From Dehalococcoidia bacterium (GTDB lineage: Bacteria; Chloroflexota; Dehalococcoidia; SM23-28-2), in assembly GCA_030615765.1 (NCBI GenBank), contig JAUWYP010000006.1, positions 20,278-84,277 on the forward strand: 64,000 nt of DNA. The letters are read 5' to 3'. The notes under the pieces are model-generated. The model saw only the letters and a program-made list of their open reading frames with translations, did no database searches and was not told the origin of the DNA. Positions within the stretch are counted from its first letter, which is position 1. The number at the start of each line of letters is the position of its first letter. Below, one piece after another: positions 1 to 8,669 of the stretch. A program made the position numbers and the translations under genes.

Positions 1-1040
1 GCCCACATCCTCGCCGTACGCCCCCACGGCGATGTCTGCCTTGCCGTCGCCGTTCACGTCCCCCATCGCCACCGAGAAGCCGAAGGCGGCGTGAGCCTGC
101 GGGGTGGGGGTATCCAGGGTGAAAAGGAGCGAGCCGTCGGCACCGGAGAAGACGTAGGCCCGCCCCTGGTCCTCGTTGCCGCCCACATCCTCGCCGTACG
201 CCCCCACGGCGATGTCTGCCTTGCCGTCCCCGTTCACGTCGCCCATCGCCAGCGAGCCGCCGAAGTAAGCGTGCGCCTGCGGGCTGGGGCTGTCCAGGGT
301 GAAAAGGAGCGAGCCGTCGGCCCCGGAGAAGACGTAGGCCCGCCCCTGATCCTCGTTGCCGCCCACATCCTCCGGCGCCCCCACGGCGATGTCTGCCCTG
401 CCATCGTCGTTAACATCGCCCACCGCCAGCGAGCTGCCGAAGTAGGCGTACACCTGGGCGTTGGAAGTGTCCAGGGCGAAAAGGAGCGAGCCGTCGGTGC
501 CGGAGAAGACGTAGGCCCGCCCCTGGTCCTCGTTGCCGCCCACATCCTCGTCGGGCGCCGCCACGGCGATGTCTACCTTCCCGTCGCCGTTCACGTCGCC
601 CACCGCCACCGAATAGCCGAAGTGGGCCCACGCCTGCGGGTTGGGGGTGTCCAGCGTGAAAAGGAGGGAGTGGGGAGGCGCCCCGGAAAAGACGTAGGCC
701 CGCCCCTGGCCAGCGTTGCCGCCCACATCCTCAAGGGGGGCCCCGACGGCGATGTCTCCCTTGCCGTCGCCGTCCACATCACCCACCGCCACCGCAAAGC
801 CGAAGTAGGCGTCCGCCTGGGGGTTGGGAGTGTCCAGGGTGAAAAGGAGAGAGCCGTCGGCACCGGAGAAGGCGTAGACCCGCCCCTGGTCGGTGTTGCC
901 GCCCACATCCTCGCCGCCCGTGCCCACGGCGATGTCTGCCTTGCCGTCGCCGTTCACGTCGCCCATCGCCAGCGAACTGCCGAACCAGGCGTTCGCCTGC
1001 GGGTTGGGGGTGTCCAGGGTAAGTAGAAGCGTTTGCGCGT
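1..1040. repeat. ~180-bp tandem DNA repeats inside the FG-GAP gene
   Basis: The block gcccacatcctc recurs at about 1, 181, 361, 540, 720 and 900, with long near-identical stretches between copies (for example the gaaaaggagcgagccgtcgg segment). The period is about 180 bp, or 60 codons. Small in-frame length differences, such as 3 nt lost in the copy at 361, keep the reading frame. These are coding repeats of one beta-propeller blade, not a CRISPR or satellite. Confidence 0.9.
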
Positions 1041-1107
1041 TGGCGGAGGCCACCAGACCCGCCGCCAGCGCCACTAGTGCTATAAGAACTATCCGCAGAG
1101 TCTTCAT
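1..1107 (-). CDS. Secreted FG-GAP repeat protein (C-terminus cut by window edge)
   Basis: The minus-strand frame opens with ATG at 1107 and stays open to base 1 (369 codons, no stop), so the track does not list it and the C-terminus lies outside. An AAGGAG ribosome site sits 8 nt upstream. The N-terminus MKTLRIVLIALVALAAGLVA followed by ANA-Q is a Sec signal peptide. The mature part is about six tandem 60-residue units. Each carries an integrin-alpha-like FG-GAP motif (FGSSLAMGDVNGDGKADIAVG), with a calcium-binding DVNGDGKAD loop, and ends in a YVFSGADGSLLFTLDT-type strand. The units should fold as blades of an extracellular beta-propeller. The function is probably adhesion or surface binding; the ligand cannot be told. 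The plus-strand 91..1026 ORF is its antisense shadow. Confidence 0.85.
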   Translation of the reverse strand, partial: MKTLRIVLIALVALAAGLVASANAQTLLLTLDTPNPQANAWFGSSLAMGDVNGDGKADIAVGTGGEDVGGNTDQGRVYAFSGADGSLLFTLDTPNPQADAYFGFAVAVGDVDGDGKGDIAVGAPLEDVGGNAGQGRAYVFSGAPPHSLLFTLDTPNPQAWAHFGYSVAVGDVNGDGKVDIAVAAPDEDVGGNEDQGRAYVFSGTDGSLLFALDTSNAQVYAYFGSSLAVGDVNDDGRADIAVGAPEDVGGNEDQGRAYVFSGADGSLLFTLDSPSPQAHAYFGGSLAMGDVNGDGKADIAVGAYGEDVGGNEDQGRAYVFSGADGSLLFTLDTPTPQAHAAFGFSVAMGDVNGDGKADIAVGAYGEDVG

Positions 1108-1152
1108 GTCGATGACTCCTTGATCCACGAAGGTCTAAACATAACCGCAAAT

Positions 1153-1180
1153 AGTATACTCAGGATAACTGGGCTGTCAA
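1153..1180 (-). promoter_or_regulatory. Sigma70-type promoter of the FG-GAP gene
   Basis: On the minus strand TTGACA (1180-1175) and TATACT (1158-1153) are separated by 16 nt. They lie about 45 nt upstream of the ATG at 1107, leaving room for the AAGGAG ribosome site. Confidence 0.65.
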
Positions 1181-1279
1181 CCCCTCCGGCGCTTTCCGTG
1201 CAGGAAACTTCAGCCGCTTGGCTTAACGAACGGGGAACAGGCAACGAAGGGCGGTGTCAAGACATGCGGCGGGTCCGTC

Positions 1280-1309
1280 TTGCCTATCTGCACCGCCGAA
1301 TAGTACAAT
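1280..1309 (+). promoter_or_regulatory. pdxS operon promoter, nearly leaderless
   Basis: TTGCCT (1280-1285) and TACAAT (1304-1309) are spaced by 18 nt. The -10 box ends only 9 nt before the pdxS ATG at 1319, so the transcript should begin at or within a few bases of the start codon. No Shine-Dalgarno sequence is present. Confidence 0.55.
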
Positions 1310-1318
1310 GAGGGCACG

Positions 1319-2206
1319 ATGGCTGTGGAAAAGGGCACGTACGTCGTTAAGAAGGGGCTGGCCCAGATGCTCAAGGGCGGCGTTATCATGGACGTGGTGA
1401 CGCCGGAGCACGCTCGCATCGCGGAGGAGGCGGGGGCGTGCGCGGTCATGGCCCTGGAGCGCGTGCCGGCCGACATCCGCGCCGCCGGCGGGGTGGCGCG
1501 CATGGCCGACCCGGGGGTGATCGCGGCGATCATGGAGACGGTCACCATCCCGGTGATGGCCAAGTGCCGCATCGGGCACTTCGCGGAGGCGCAGGTGCTG
1601 CAGGCCATGGGGGTGGACTTCATCGACGAATCGGAGGTGCTGACCCCCGCCGACGAGGCCCATCACATCGATAAGTGGCCCTTCAAGGTGCCCTTCGTGT
1701 GCGGCTGCCGCGACCTGGGCGAGGCGCTGAGGCGCATCGGCGAGGGGGCGGCGATGATCCGCACCAAGGGGGAGGCGGGCACGGGCAACATCGTGGAGGC
1801 GGTGCGGCACATGCGGGCGGTGACGGACGGCATCCGCAGGCTGCACTCTATGCGTGAAGACGAACTGATGGCCGAGGCCAAGGCGCTGGGGGCGCCGTAC
1901 GAGGTGGTGAAGGAGGTGCACGAGACGGGCAGCCTGCCGGTGGTCAACTACGCCGCCGGCGGCGTGGCCACGCCCGCCGACGCTGCCCTGATGATGCAGC
2001 TAGGAGCCGAGGGCGTGTTCGTGGGCTCCGGCATCTTCAAGTCGGACGACCCCGAACAGCGGGGCAGGGCCATCGTTAAAGCGGTTACAAACTACAACGA
2101 CCCCGAGATCGTCGCTGAGGTATCGCGCGGGCTGGGAGAGCCGATGCGCGGCCTGGACGTGCGGTCCATGCCGGACGAGGAGCGGCTGGCTGCGAGAGGG
2201 TGGTAG
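1319..2206 (+). CDS. pdxS: Pyridoxal 5'-phosphate synthase lyase subunit PdxS
   Basis: The TIM-barrel subunit makes PLP from ribose 5-phosphate, glyceraldehyde 3-phosphate and ammonia supplied by PdxT. The 295-residue length is typical. The substrate-binding lysine is visible at K82 ([11 protein letters not shown]) and the second, swinging lysine at K150 ([16 protein letters not shown]). The family signature [19 protein letters not shown] is near residue 22. It heads the operon but is separated from its partner pdxT by hicB and hicA. The ATG at 1319 fits the family N-terminus exactly. Confidence 0.97.
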   Translation: MAVEKGTYVVKKGLAQMLKGGVIMDVVTPEHARIAEEAGACAVMALERVPADIRAAGGVARMADPGVIAAIMETVTIPVMAKCRIGHFAEAQVLQAMGVDFIDESEVLTPADEAHHIDKWPFKVPFVCGCRDLGEALRRIGEGAAMIRTKGEAGTGNIVEAVRHMRAVTDGIRRLHSMREDELMAEAKALGAPYEVVKEVHETGSLPVVNYAAGGVATPADAALMMQLGAEGVFVGSGIFKSDDPEQRGRAIVKAVTNYNDPEIVAEVSRGLGEPMRGLDVRSMPDEERLAARGW

Positions 2207-2208
2207 GG

Positions 2209-2454
2209 ATGAGACAACAGAAGGTACACGTGGTGCTGTGGCAGGACGGTGACCAGTGGGTGGCCTGGTGTCTGGAGTATGACATCGCCTCGCAGGGAAA
2301 GAGCGAACGGCACGCGATGGAGATGATCCAAGAGGCCGTAGAACTGCACATCGAAGACATGACGCGGGAAGAACTGGAGGGGGAGCTCATTCCGGTGGAG
2401 TCCACGCCGATTGTCCGGGAGATGACCATCCGTGCCCCGGCGATACTCAAGTGA
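2209..2454 (+). CDS. hicB: HicB-family antitoxin-like protein
   Basis: This 81-residue protein matches the short HicB/UPF0150 fold: a beta-strand start (VHVVLWQDGDQWVAWCLEYD), then IASQGKSERHAMEMIQEAVE, which is the degenerate RNase H-like fold of HicB antitoxins. The track begins at GTG 2200 inside pdxS; ATG 2209, 2 nt after the pdxS stop, is preferred. No separate DNA-binding domain is obvious, although the C-terminal tail (IVREMTIRAPAILK) is unassigned. It overlaps hicA by 23 bp, the usual arrangement of a co-translated toxin-antitoxin pair, here in antitoxin-first order. Confidence 0.85.
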   Translation: MRQQKVHVVLWQDGDQWVAWCLEYDIASQGKSERHAMEMIQEAVELHIEDMTREELEGELIPVESTPIVREMTIRAPAILK

Positions 2455-2680
2455 TGAGGTGATTCGCGCTCTGTCTAGAGTCGGTATCGAACCGGTACGA
2501 CAGCGAGGAAGTCACGTCAGATTGCGGGGAGTCTTCAGGGGCGGAACTCGGCACGTGACGGTGCCGACCGGCCAAGCCAACCTCCACCCGAAAACGCTTT
2601 CCACGATACTGCGACAGGCCGGCATCACTCGGGAGGAACTAGCAAGATTGGCCGAAGGAGCGGACATAGGATTGCCATGA
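2432..2680 (+). CDS. hicA: HicA-family mRNA interferase toxin
   Basis: The 82-residue protein has the dsRBD-like HicA fold: YSSDEVIRALSRVGIEPVRQRGSHVRLRG, with the catalytic histidine at H28 in GSHV, then HVTVPTGQANLHPKTLSTILRQAGITREEL, the conserved HicA C-terminal half. HicA toxins bind and cleave translated mRNA. The start is GTG 2432 inside hicB, and the TGA overlaps the pdxT ATG (ATGA). Both joins suggest translational coupling. The catalytic histidine is intact, so the toxin may be active. Confidence 0.88.
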   Translation: MPRRYSSDEVIRALSRVGIEPVRQRGSHVRLRGVFRGGTRHVTVPTGQANLHPKTLSTILRQAGITREELARLAEGADIGLP

Positions 2681-3270
2681 CCCGCATTGGCGTCCTGGCG
2701 CTGCAGGGTGACTTCGCTGAGCATGTCGACATCTTTCAGCGACTGGGCATCGATGCGCGCGAGGTGCGCCAGCCGCAGGAGCTTAGCGGCCTCGACGGGC
2801 TGGTGATCCCCGGCGGCGAGAGCACCACGATCGCGTGGCTCATCTCCGAGTTCGACCTCCTGGAGCCACTGCGAGAGCGGGCCCAAAATGGCTTCCCCGT
2901 CTGGGGCACCTGCGCCGGCATGATCGTCCTGGCGCAGCGGGCGAGCGAGCTGGAGTGGCCCACCCTGGACGCCCTGGCCATCGCCGTGCGGCGCAACGCC
3001 TTCGGGCGGCAGGTGGACAGCTTCGAGGCCGACCTGGCCGTTCCCGCCCTGGGTCAGCAGGCCTTCCACGCCGTCTTCATACGGGCTCCCATTGTGGAGG
3101 AGGTGAACGATGGAGTGGAGGTGCTGGCCAAGCTGGAGAATGGAAAGGCGGTTGCGGTGCGCCAGGCCAACGCGCTGGCCACCGCTTTTCATCCCGAGCT
3201 GACGGAAGACGACCGTTTTCACCGCTACTTCATCGATATGGTGCGAGCGCACAAGGATGTCCAAGCCTAG
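2677..3270 (+). CDS. pdxT: Pyridoxal 5'-phosphate synthase glutaminase subunit PdxT
   Basis: This class-I glutamine amidotransferase hydrolyses glutamine and channels ammonia to PdxS. The 197-residue length is normal. The oxyanion loop GGESTTIAWL is at about 47-56, the nucleophile C79 is in VWGTCAGMIVLA, and the H172/E174 pair is in FHPELTEDDRFH. It shares 4 bp with hicA and overlaps the downstream GNAT gene by 14 bp, so it is embedded in a tightly coupled operon. Confidence 0.96.
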   Translation: MTRIGVLALQGDFAEHVDIFQRLGIDAREVRQPQELSGLDGLVIPGGESTTIAWLISEFDLLEPLRERAQNGFPVWGTCAGMIVLAQRASELEWPTLDALAIAVRRNAFGRQVDSFEADLAVPALGQQAFHAVFIRAPIVEEVNDGVEVLAKLENGKAVAVRQANALATAFHPELTEDDRFHRYFIDMVRAHKDVQA

Positions 3271-4237
3271 CCCTGCCGTCGCTATCAGGCCTCTGCGGCC
3301 GGCCGATGTGGTGCTGCTGGCCTCGCTCTGGGCGAGGGGCAAGCCTCCCTTTGGCCCCGCCTACCGCAATGAGGCCCAGACGTGGGAGCGCCTGGGCCTG
3401 GAGGAAGCTGGGTTCCGTCTGATGGAGTGCACCCTGAAGGAGTGGCTGCCACTGGCCGACCGCCGTCATAGCTGGATAGCCGCTCGCGGGCTGAGGGCCT
3501 GCGCTCTGGCGTCGGTGCGGCCGCGCTGTAGTTCCAGCGCGTGGGAGGTGGACTACCTTATCGCCGGCCGGGGAGACGAAACCCTGTGCTTGACGCTCGT
3601 GGAGCAGTTGACCCAGGGACTGGGACGAGCCGGCGTGGAGAAGGTCTTCGTCAGGCTGAAGGCCGACAGCCCGCTGCTGGGGACGATTCGTCAGGCTGGC
3701 TTCTTCCCCTACCTGAAGGAGCGCCTCCTGGCCATCGATAGGGCGCCGCAGGGCCTGGAGCCGGCGAAGCTGCCCCTGCGAGAGCGTACCTTGGCCGACG
3801 CTCTGCCTCTGTTTCAGCTATACAATGCCGCTGTGCCGGCGGCCGTGCGCCGCAACGAGGCCCCCACCCTGCGCGAGTGGGTGGCCGTCCAGGAGAAGGG
3901 CCGCTGGCAGCACATGATAGCGATGGGGACAGAGGGCCCCAGTGCCTTGTTGCGCCTCTCCAAGCGCAATCGGGCGGGCCGCTTCAGCCTGCTGACCCAG
4001 CGAAGGCAGGATGTTCCGCTAGACTACCTGCTGGCTGCCGCTCTCAACCATCTTGCCGACAGGCGGCCCATCCTTTGTCTGGTGCCCGAATACCAGAAGG
4101 CGGTGGCCCACCGCCTGGAGGAGATGGGCTTCAGGGCAGTGGGCGAGTACGTGGTCTTGGTGAACCGCCTGGCTCGACCGGTGGAGGAGGCCGTCCCGGT
4201 AGCGGAGGGGGTTCAGCAGGCCTATCCAGTGAGCTAA
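3257..4237 (+). CDS. GNAT-like acetyltransferase-fold protein
   Basis: 326 residues. The N-terminus ([18 protein letters not shown]) resembles the first strand and helix of GNAT domains. The stretch [42 protein letters not shown] looks like the strand-helix region where a GNAT domain closes (neighbour individual, then 'AGF' and a hydrophobic strand). A second, degenerate copy may follow: [41 protein letters not shown]. The substrate is unknown. It overlaps pdxT by 14 bp and lies 4 bp before the R3H ATPase gene, so it is co-transcribed. Confidence 0.6.
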   Translation: MSKPSPAVAIRPLRPADVVLLASLWARGKPPFGPAYRNEAQTWERLGLEEAGFRLMECTLKEWLPLADRRHSWIAARGLRACALASVRPRCSSSAWEVDYLIAGRGDETLCLTLVEQLTQGLGRAGVEKVFVRLKADSPLLGTIRQAGFFPYLKERLLAIDRAPQGLEPAKLPLRERTLADALPLFQLYNAAVPAAVRRNEAPTLREWVAVQEKGRWQHMIAMGTEGPSALLRLSKRNRAGRFSLLTQRRQDVPLDYLLAAALNHLADRRPILCLVPEYQKAVAHRLEEMGFRAVGEYVVLVNRLARPVEEAVPVAEGVQQAYPVS

Positions 4238-4241
4238 TAGA

Positions 4242-5762
4242 ATGAACACGCTAAGAATAACCGACGACCTGGACGCCATGCTCGATGTGCTGCCGCCGCA
4301 CGTTCGCGACCCGCTGCGGGAGCGGCCGGACAATTTCGAGCTGCTGGAGGTGGTGCTCGACCTGGGCCGCCTGCCGGAGGCGCGGTACCCCGAGCAGGAG
4401 GTAATCCTCAGCGAACGGGAGGTGACCCAGGCCGACCTGGAGCACGTCGTGTCCCGGATCGGCGAGTTCACCGGCGACAATCGGGCCGGCATCGAGCGGA
4501 CCCTCCATCGCATATCGGCCATCCTCAACCGGCATGGGCGCATCGTAGGCCTCACCTGCCGCGTCGGGCGGGCCGTCTTCGGGACGATCCGCATCATCGA
4601 GGACCTGGTGAAATCGGGCCAGAGCACCCTGCTTCTGGGGCGACCGGGCGTGGGCAAGACGACCATGCTGCGGGAGGTGGCCCGCTTCCTGGCAGACGAT
4701 CTGAACAAGCGGGTGGTGGTGGTGGACACCTCGAACGAGATCGCCGGCGACGGCGACATCCCCCACCCGGGCATCGGGAGCGCCCGGCGGATGCAGGTGG
4801 CGACGCCGACGATGCAGCACGCGGTGATGATCGAGGCGGTGGAGAACCACATGCCGGAGGTCATCGTCATCGATGAGATCGGCACCGACCTGGAGGCAGC
4901 GGCCGCTCGCACAATCGCCGAGCGGGGGGTGCAACTGGTGGGCACTGCGCACGGCAACACGCTGGAGAACCTGATCATGAACCCCACGCTGTGCGACCTC
5001 ATCGGGGGCATCCAGTCGGTGACCCTGGGAGACGAGGAGGCGCGGCGTCGCGGCACCCAGAAGTCGATCCTGGAGCGCAAGGCGCCGCCTACCTTCGACG
5101 TGGTGGTGGAGATCCAGAACTGGGAGAGGGTGTCCGTACATGGCAACGTGACCGAGACGGTGGACGCCATCCTGAGGGGCTACGAAGTGGCCGCCGAGAT
5201 TCGAGAGCTGACCAAGGAAGGCCAGATGCAGGTGGTGGCCTTGCCAGCGCAGGCGCGACAGAAGCGGGCGCTGGAGGAGCGCGGCCCGGTCGTCGCCGGT
5301 CGCGAGAGGCATATCTACCCCTTTGGCGTCTCGCGTCGGCGACTGGAGCAGGCCATCCGCCAGATGGGCATGGCGGCCACCATCGTCGATCAGCTGGGCG
5401 ACGCTGATGCGCTGATCACCCTTCGCAACTACTATCGGCGCAAGCCGCAGCTCCTGCGCGACGCGGAGGAGCGGGGCGTTCCCATCTACGTTATCAAGAG
5501 CAACACCGTGCTCCAGATGGAGCAGTGTATCGTCTCCATGCGCGGCGAGCGAGGGCAGGACCCGGTCCTGTCCGCCCTTCAGGAGGCGGAGGAGGCGATC
5601 GGCGACATCATGAAGGGCAGGCGGTCGGCGGAGCTATCGCCTCAGAACGCCTACATTCGCCGCCTGCAGCACATGCTGGCCCAGCGCTACAACCTGAGCT
5701 CGCGCAGCCTGGGGCAGGAGCCGCAGCGACGGGTGCGCATCCTGCCGGGCAGAGGCGAGTAG
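4242..5762 (+). CDS. SpoIIIAA-like AAA ATPase with C-terminal R3H domain
   Basis: 506 residues. The P-loop is [16 protein letters not shown] near residue 130, Walker B is [19 protein letters not shown] near 207, and [15 protein letters not shown] follows as in the COG3854/Ycf45 family. The C-terminus has an R3H single-stranded nucleic-acid-binding motif ([21 protein letters not shown]-x3-H near 478-482). Such proteins occur in cyanobacteria and Chloroflexota without sporulation; their exact role is unsettled. It sits 7 bp before tmk, a frequent pairing with nucleotide metabolism genes. Confidence 0.85.
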   Translation: MNTLRITDDLDAMLDVLPPHVRDPLRERPDNFELLEVVLDLGRLPEARYPEQEVILSEREVTQADLEHVVSRIGEFTGDNRAGIERTLHRISAILNRHGRIVGLTCRVGRAVFGTIRIIEDLVKSGQSTLLLGRPGVGKTTMLREVARFLADDLNKRVVVVDTSNEIAGDGDIPHPGIGSARRMQVATPTMQHAVMIEAVENHMPEVIVIDEIGTDLEAAAARTIAERGVQLVGTAHGNTLENLIMNPTLCDLIGGIQSVTLGDEEARRRGTQKSILERKAPPTFDVVVEIQNWERVSVHGNVTETVDAILRGYEVAAEIRELTKEGQMQVVALPAQARQKRALEERGPVVAGRERHIYPFGVSRRRLEQAIRQMGMAATIVDQLGDADALITLRNYYRRKPQLLRDAEERGVPIYVIKSNTVLQMEQCIVSMRGERGQDPVLSALQEAEEAIGDIMKGRRSAELSPQNAYIRRLQHMLAQRYNLSSRSLGQEPQRRVRILPGRGE

Positions 5763-5769
5763 CCCTTCT

Positions 5770-6402
5770 ATGACCTCAGCGAAACGGGGCCTGTTCATCA
5801 GCCTGGAAGGGGGCGAAGGCGCCGGCAAGTCCAGCCAGGCGCAGGCCCTCAAGGCGCTCCTCGAAGCGAAAGGATTCAGCGTCACCGTCACCCGCGAGCC
5901 CGCCGGCTGCCCGCTGGGGCAGCGGGTGCGGGAGCTTCTGAGCGACCCCTCGCTGGAGCTGAACGCCCGCAGCGAGCTGTTCCTGTTCGTGGCGGCGCGC
6001 GCCCAGCACGTGGCGGAGGTGATCCGGCCGGCGCTGGAGCGAGGGGAGGTGGTCATCTGCGACCGCTTCGACGACTCCAGCATCGCCTACCAGGGCTACG
6101 GGCGGGGGCTGAGCCTGGACGACGTGCGGCTGGCTAACCGCATCGCCACCCAGGGCCTGGTGCCCGACCTGACAGTGCTCCTGGACGTGCCGGTGGAGAC
6201 GGGCCTGGCGCGCAAGCAGGGCGAGAACGCCCCGGACCGCATCGGGCAGGAGGGGGCGGAGTTCCACGAGCGGGTGCGCCAGGGCTACCTGGCGATGGCG
6301 GGCGAGGAGCCGGAGCGCTTCCTGGTGGTAGACGGCACGATCCCCCCTGAAGAGATAACGCGCACGATCTGGCGGCGTCTGGAGCCGCTGCTTCTCGGAT
6401 AG
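5770..6402 (+). CDS. tmk: Thymidylate kinase
   Basis: This kinase phosphorylates dTMP to dTDP. The 210-residue P-loop kinase has FISLEGGEGAGKSSQAQAL at the N-terminus, the DR(F/Y) signature in VVICDRFDDSSIAYQGYGRG, and the LDVPVETGLARKQ lid-side strand. The lid itself (ENAPDRIGQEGAEFHERVRQGY) is of the type commonly seen in bacterial Tmk. It is the last gene of the pdxS operon, 7 bp after the ATPase gene. Confidence 0.95.
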   Translation: MTSAKRGLFISLEGGEGAGKSSQAQALKALLEAKGFSVTVTREPAGCPLGQRVRELLSDPSLELNARSELFLFVAARAQHVAEVIRPALERGEVVICDRFDDSSIAYQGYGRGLSLDDVRLANRIATQGLVPDLTVLLDVPVETGLARKQGENAPDRIGQEGAEFHERVRQGYLAMAGEEPERFLVVDGTIPPEEITRTIWRRLEPLLLG

Positions 6403-6470
6403 GCCCCCTACGGCTGTCCGCCCGCAGCGCTTAATTCTCTGGCTCCCGGTTCTATGCGGTACTTCCCCTG

Positions 6471-6499
6471 TTGACATTTGCGGTGAGCGCTATTACCAT
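6471..6499 (+). promoter_or_regulatory. Strong sigma70-type promoter of the Asp-box protein gene
   Basis: A perfect TTGACA (6471-6476) is followed after 17 nt by TACCAT (6494-6499); an overlapping CATAAT ends at 6502. The start codon is at 6544 with AGGGGG upstream, so the gene has its own promoter separate from the pdxS-tmk operon. Confidence 0.7.
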
Positions 6500-6543
6500 A
6501 ATGACGCTGTCCGGCCTGGCATAAGCACTCAGGGGGTGCCGCG

Positions 6544-8379
6544 ATGCGCACGTACGTAAGGCTAGGGCTGCTGCTGGCGGTGGTGCTGGCGCTGGCGGTG
6601 CTGGCGGAGGGAGGGACACCCGCCTACGCTTGGACCTACCCCGCCGCCCTGAACACCGCCGCCGCCACCGACTCGGGGGAGGATAGGCACCCCCAAGTGA
6701 CGACCGACGGCGCCGGCAACTGGCTGGCGGTCTGGGATTCCACCTGGTGGAACGTGGGCGGCGGCATCGGGACGGACCGCGACATCCTGGTGGCCCGCTC
6801 CATCGACAACGGGGCCACCTGGACCGCTCCGGCCGCGCTCAATACGAACGCCGCCTCCGACTCAGGGCATGACAGTGAGCCTCAGGTGGCGACCGACGGC
6901 GGGGGCAACTGGCTGGCGGTCTGGTATTCCGATGAGCCGAACCTGGGGAGCGGCCTCGAGACAGACTACGACATTCTGGTCTCCCGCTCCACTGACAATG
7001 GAGCCAGCTGGACGGCCCCCGCCGCCCTCAACACCAACGCCGCCACCGATTCCAGAGGGGACCATCACCCGCAAGTGACGACGGACGGCGGGGGCAACTG
7101 GGTGGCCATCTGGACCTCCACTGAGAACCTGTTCGATCCCAACCTTGAGGCGTTCATCGGAACGGACGGCGATATCCTGGTGGCCCGCTCGACGGACAAC
7201 GGGGCCACCTGGACGGCTCCCGCCGCCCTCAACACCAACGCCGCCACCGACTCGGGCGGCGACAGTTTCGCCCAAGTGGCGACCGACGGCGGCGGCAACT
7301 GGCTGGCGGTCTGGCGCTCCGTTGAGAACCTGTTCGATCCGAACCTGGAGGCGTTCATCGGCACGGACTACGACATCCTGGTGGCCCGCTCGACCGACAA
7401 CGGCGCCACCTGGACGGCCCCCGCCGCCCTCAACACCAACGCCGCCACCGACTCGGAGGCTGACATCGAGCCTGACATCACGAGCGATGGCGCGGGCCAC
7501 TGGGTGGCGGTGTGGGGTTCCTGGGAGGACCTGGGCGACATCGGGACGGACTCCGACATCCTGGTGGCGCGCTCCACCGACAACGGGACCACGTGGACGG
7601 ATCCCGCCGCCCTCAATACGAACGCCAGCAGCGACTCGGGCATCGACAGTTTGGCTGAAGTGACGACCGACCGCGCGGGCAAGTGGGTGACTGTCTGGAA
7701 TTCCTTTGATGACCTCGGGGGCACCATCGGGACGGACCGCGACATCCTCGTCTCCCGCTCGACGGACAACGGCGCCAACTGGACCTGGCCCGCCGCCCTC
7801 AATACGAACGCTACCACTGACTCGGGGCTTGACGAATTGCCTCGACTGGGAACCGACGGTGCGGGCCATTGGGTGGCGGTCTGGGAGTCCTGGGACAGCC
7901 TGGGCGGCACCATCTACACGGACGCCGACATCCTGTATGCCACGTGCTCGCCGCTGGACGCCGACTGCGATGAGATCCCCGACGCAAGCGACAACTGCCC
8001 GGACGACTACAACCCGGGCCAGGCCAATGCCGACGGGGATTCATGGGGCGACGCCTGCGACAACTGCCCGACGACGGCCACGCCGTGGTATACGCCCGCC
8101 GGGGACGAGGACTGCGACGGCTTCACCACCGCCGTCGAAGAGTACGTTGGCACGGACCCCCTGGACGCCTGCGCCGACGATCCCAGCGACGACGCCTGGC
8201 CGCCGGACATCAACATGGACACGCAAATCCTCGTCGCGGACGTCATCGTGGCCTTCTACGGCAAGATCCTAGTGCCGGAGAACTACGACCGGCGGTCCGA
8301 CTTCAACATGAACGGCCAACTGGAGATCAGCGACGTGATCATTGGGTATTACGGCAGGATCTTCGACACCTGCTCCTAG
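6544..8379 (+). CDS. Secreted Asp-box (BNR) repeat protein with TSP3 and dockerin-like C-terminus
   Basis: 611 residues. A signal peptide (LGLLLAVVLALAVLAEG...AYA) precedes seven units of about 60-70 residues. Each has an Asp-box S-x-D-N-G-x-T/S/N-W (for example STDNGATW), a conserved PAALNTNAATDSG linker and a DGGGNWLAVW strand, which is a sialidase-type beta-propeller. The catalytic residues of true sialidases are not apparent. Residues about 475-540 hold thrombospondin type-3 calcium loops (DASDNCPDDYNPGQANADGD). The C-terminus has two dockerin-like EF loops (DINMDTQILVADVI and DFNMNGQLEISDVI). It is probably an extracellular binding protein that docks or is calcium-stabilised. Confidence 0.82.
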   Translation: MRTYVRLGLLLAVVLALAVLAEGGTPAYAWTYPAALNTAAATDSGEDRHPQVTTDGAGNWLAVWDSTWWNVGGGIGTDRDILVARSIDNGATWTAPAALNTNAASDSGHDSEPQVATDGGGNWLAVWYSDEPNLGSGLETDYDILVSRSTDNGASWTAPAALNTNAATDSRGDHHPQVTTDGGGNWVAIWTSTENLFDPNLEAFIGTDGDILVARSTDNGATWTAPAALNTNAATDSGGDSFAQVATDGGGNWLAVWRSVENLFDPNLEAFIGTDYDILVARSTDNGATWTAPAALNTNAATDSEADIEPDITSDGAGHWVAVWGSWEDLGDIGTDSDILVARSTDNGTTWTDPAALNTNASSDSGIDSLAEVTTDRAGKWVTVWNSFDDLGGTIGTDRDILVSRSTDNGANWTWPAALNTNATTDSGLDELPRLGTDGAGHWVAVWESWDSLGGTIYTDADILYATCSPLDADCDEIPDASDNCPDDYNPGQANADGDSWGDACDNCPTTATPWYTPAGDEDCDGFTTAVEEYVGTDPLDACADDPSDDAWPPDINMDTQILVADVIVAFYGKILVPENYDRRSDFNMNGQLEISDVIIGYYGRIFDTCS

Positions 8380-8558
8380 AGCCCACGCGGCGAGCCCAGG
8401 GCGCGTGGTGCGCTAGGAGGCCGCGGCTGGGGTAGGGCTGGCAGGCGCCCGGTACTGGGGGATGAATCCCCCAGCTTGTTGAAACCTTTCCATACACCCA
8501 ATCCACCAACTATGGACCAATTACAAGCGCGGCCCCTCCTTGTGACGTACAGCATCCC

Positions 8559-8616
8559 GCTCATCCTGAGCTTGTCGAAGGACCGGGGCTCATGGTTCGA
8601 CAGGCTCACCATGAGC
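8559..8616. repeat. REP-like inverted repeat element
   Basis: GCTCATGGT (8588-8596) pairs perfectly with ACCATGAGC (8608-8616) around an 11-nt loop TCGACAGGCTC. Immediately upstream is a partly related half, gctcatcctgagcttgtcgaagga, whose cttgtcgaa is the near-complement of the loop gttcgacag. This CTGAGCTTGTCGAAGG / TTCGACAGGCTCA pairing resembles a palindrome family scattered through intergenic regions of many environmental genomes. Only one copy was seen here. Confidence 0.65.
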
Positions 8617-8629
8617 GGGCCATGTCTCC

Positions 8630-8658
8630 TTGAGCGTGGCTGGTGGCGATGCTAGAAT
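8630..8658 (+). promoter_or_regulatory. thrB-lysC promoter, nearly leaderless
   Basis: TTGAGC (8630-8635) and TAGAAT (8653-8658) are spaced by exactly 17 nt. The ATG of thrB follows 11 nt after the -10 box, so transcription should begin about 4-5 nt before the start codon. Confidence 0.55.
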
Positions 8659-8669
8659 CGTGACCAGCC

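Noticed and set aside
91-1026. 311-aa plus-strand ORF
   Set aside because: Antisense to the FG-GAP repeat gene; its apparent repeats only mirror those of the real frame.
1-1040. CRISPR-like regular repeats
   Set aside because: Period of about 180 bp without spacers and in frame with FG-GAP blades; not a CRISPR array.
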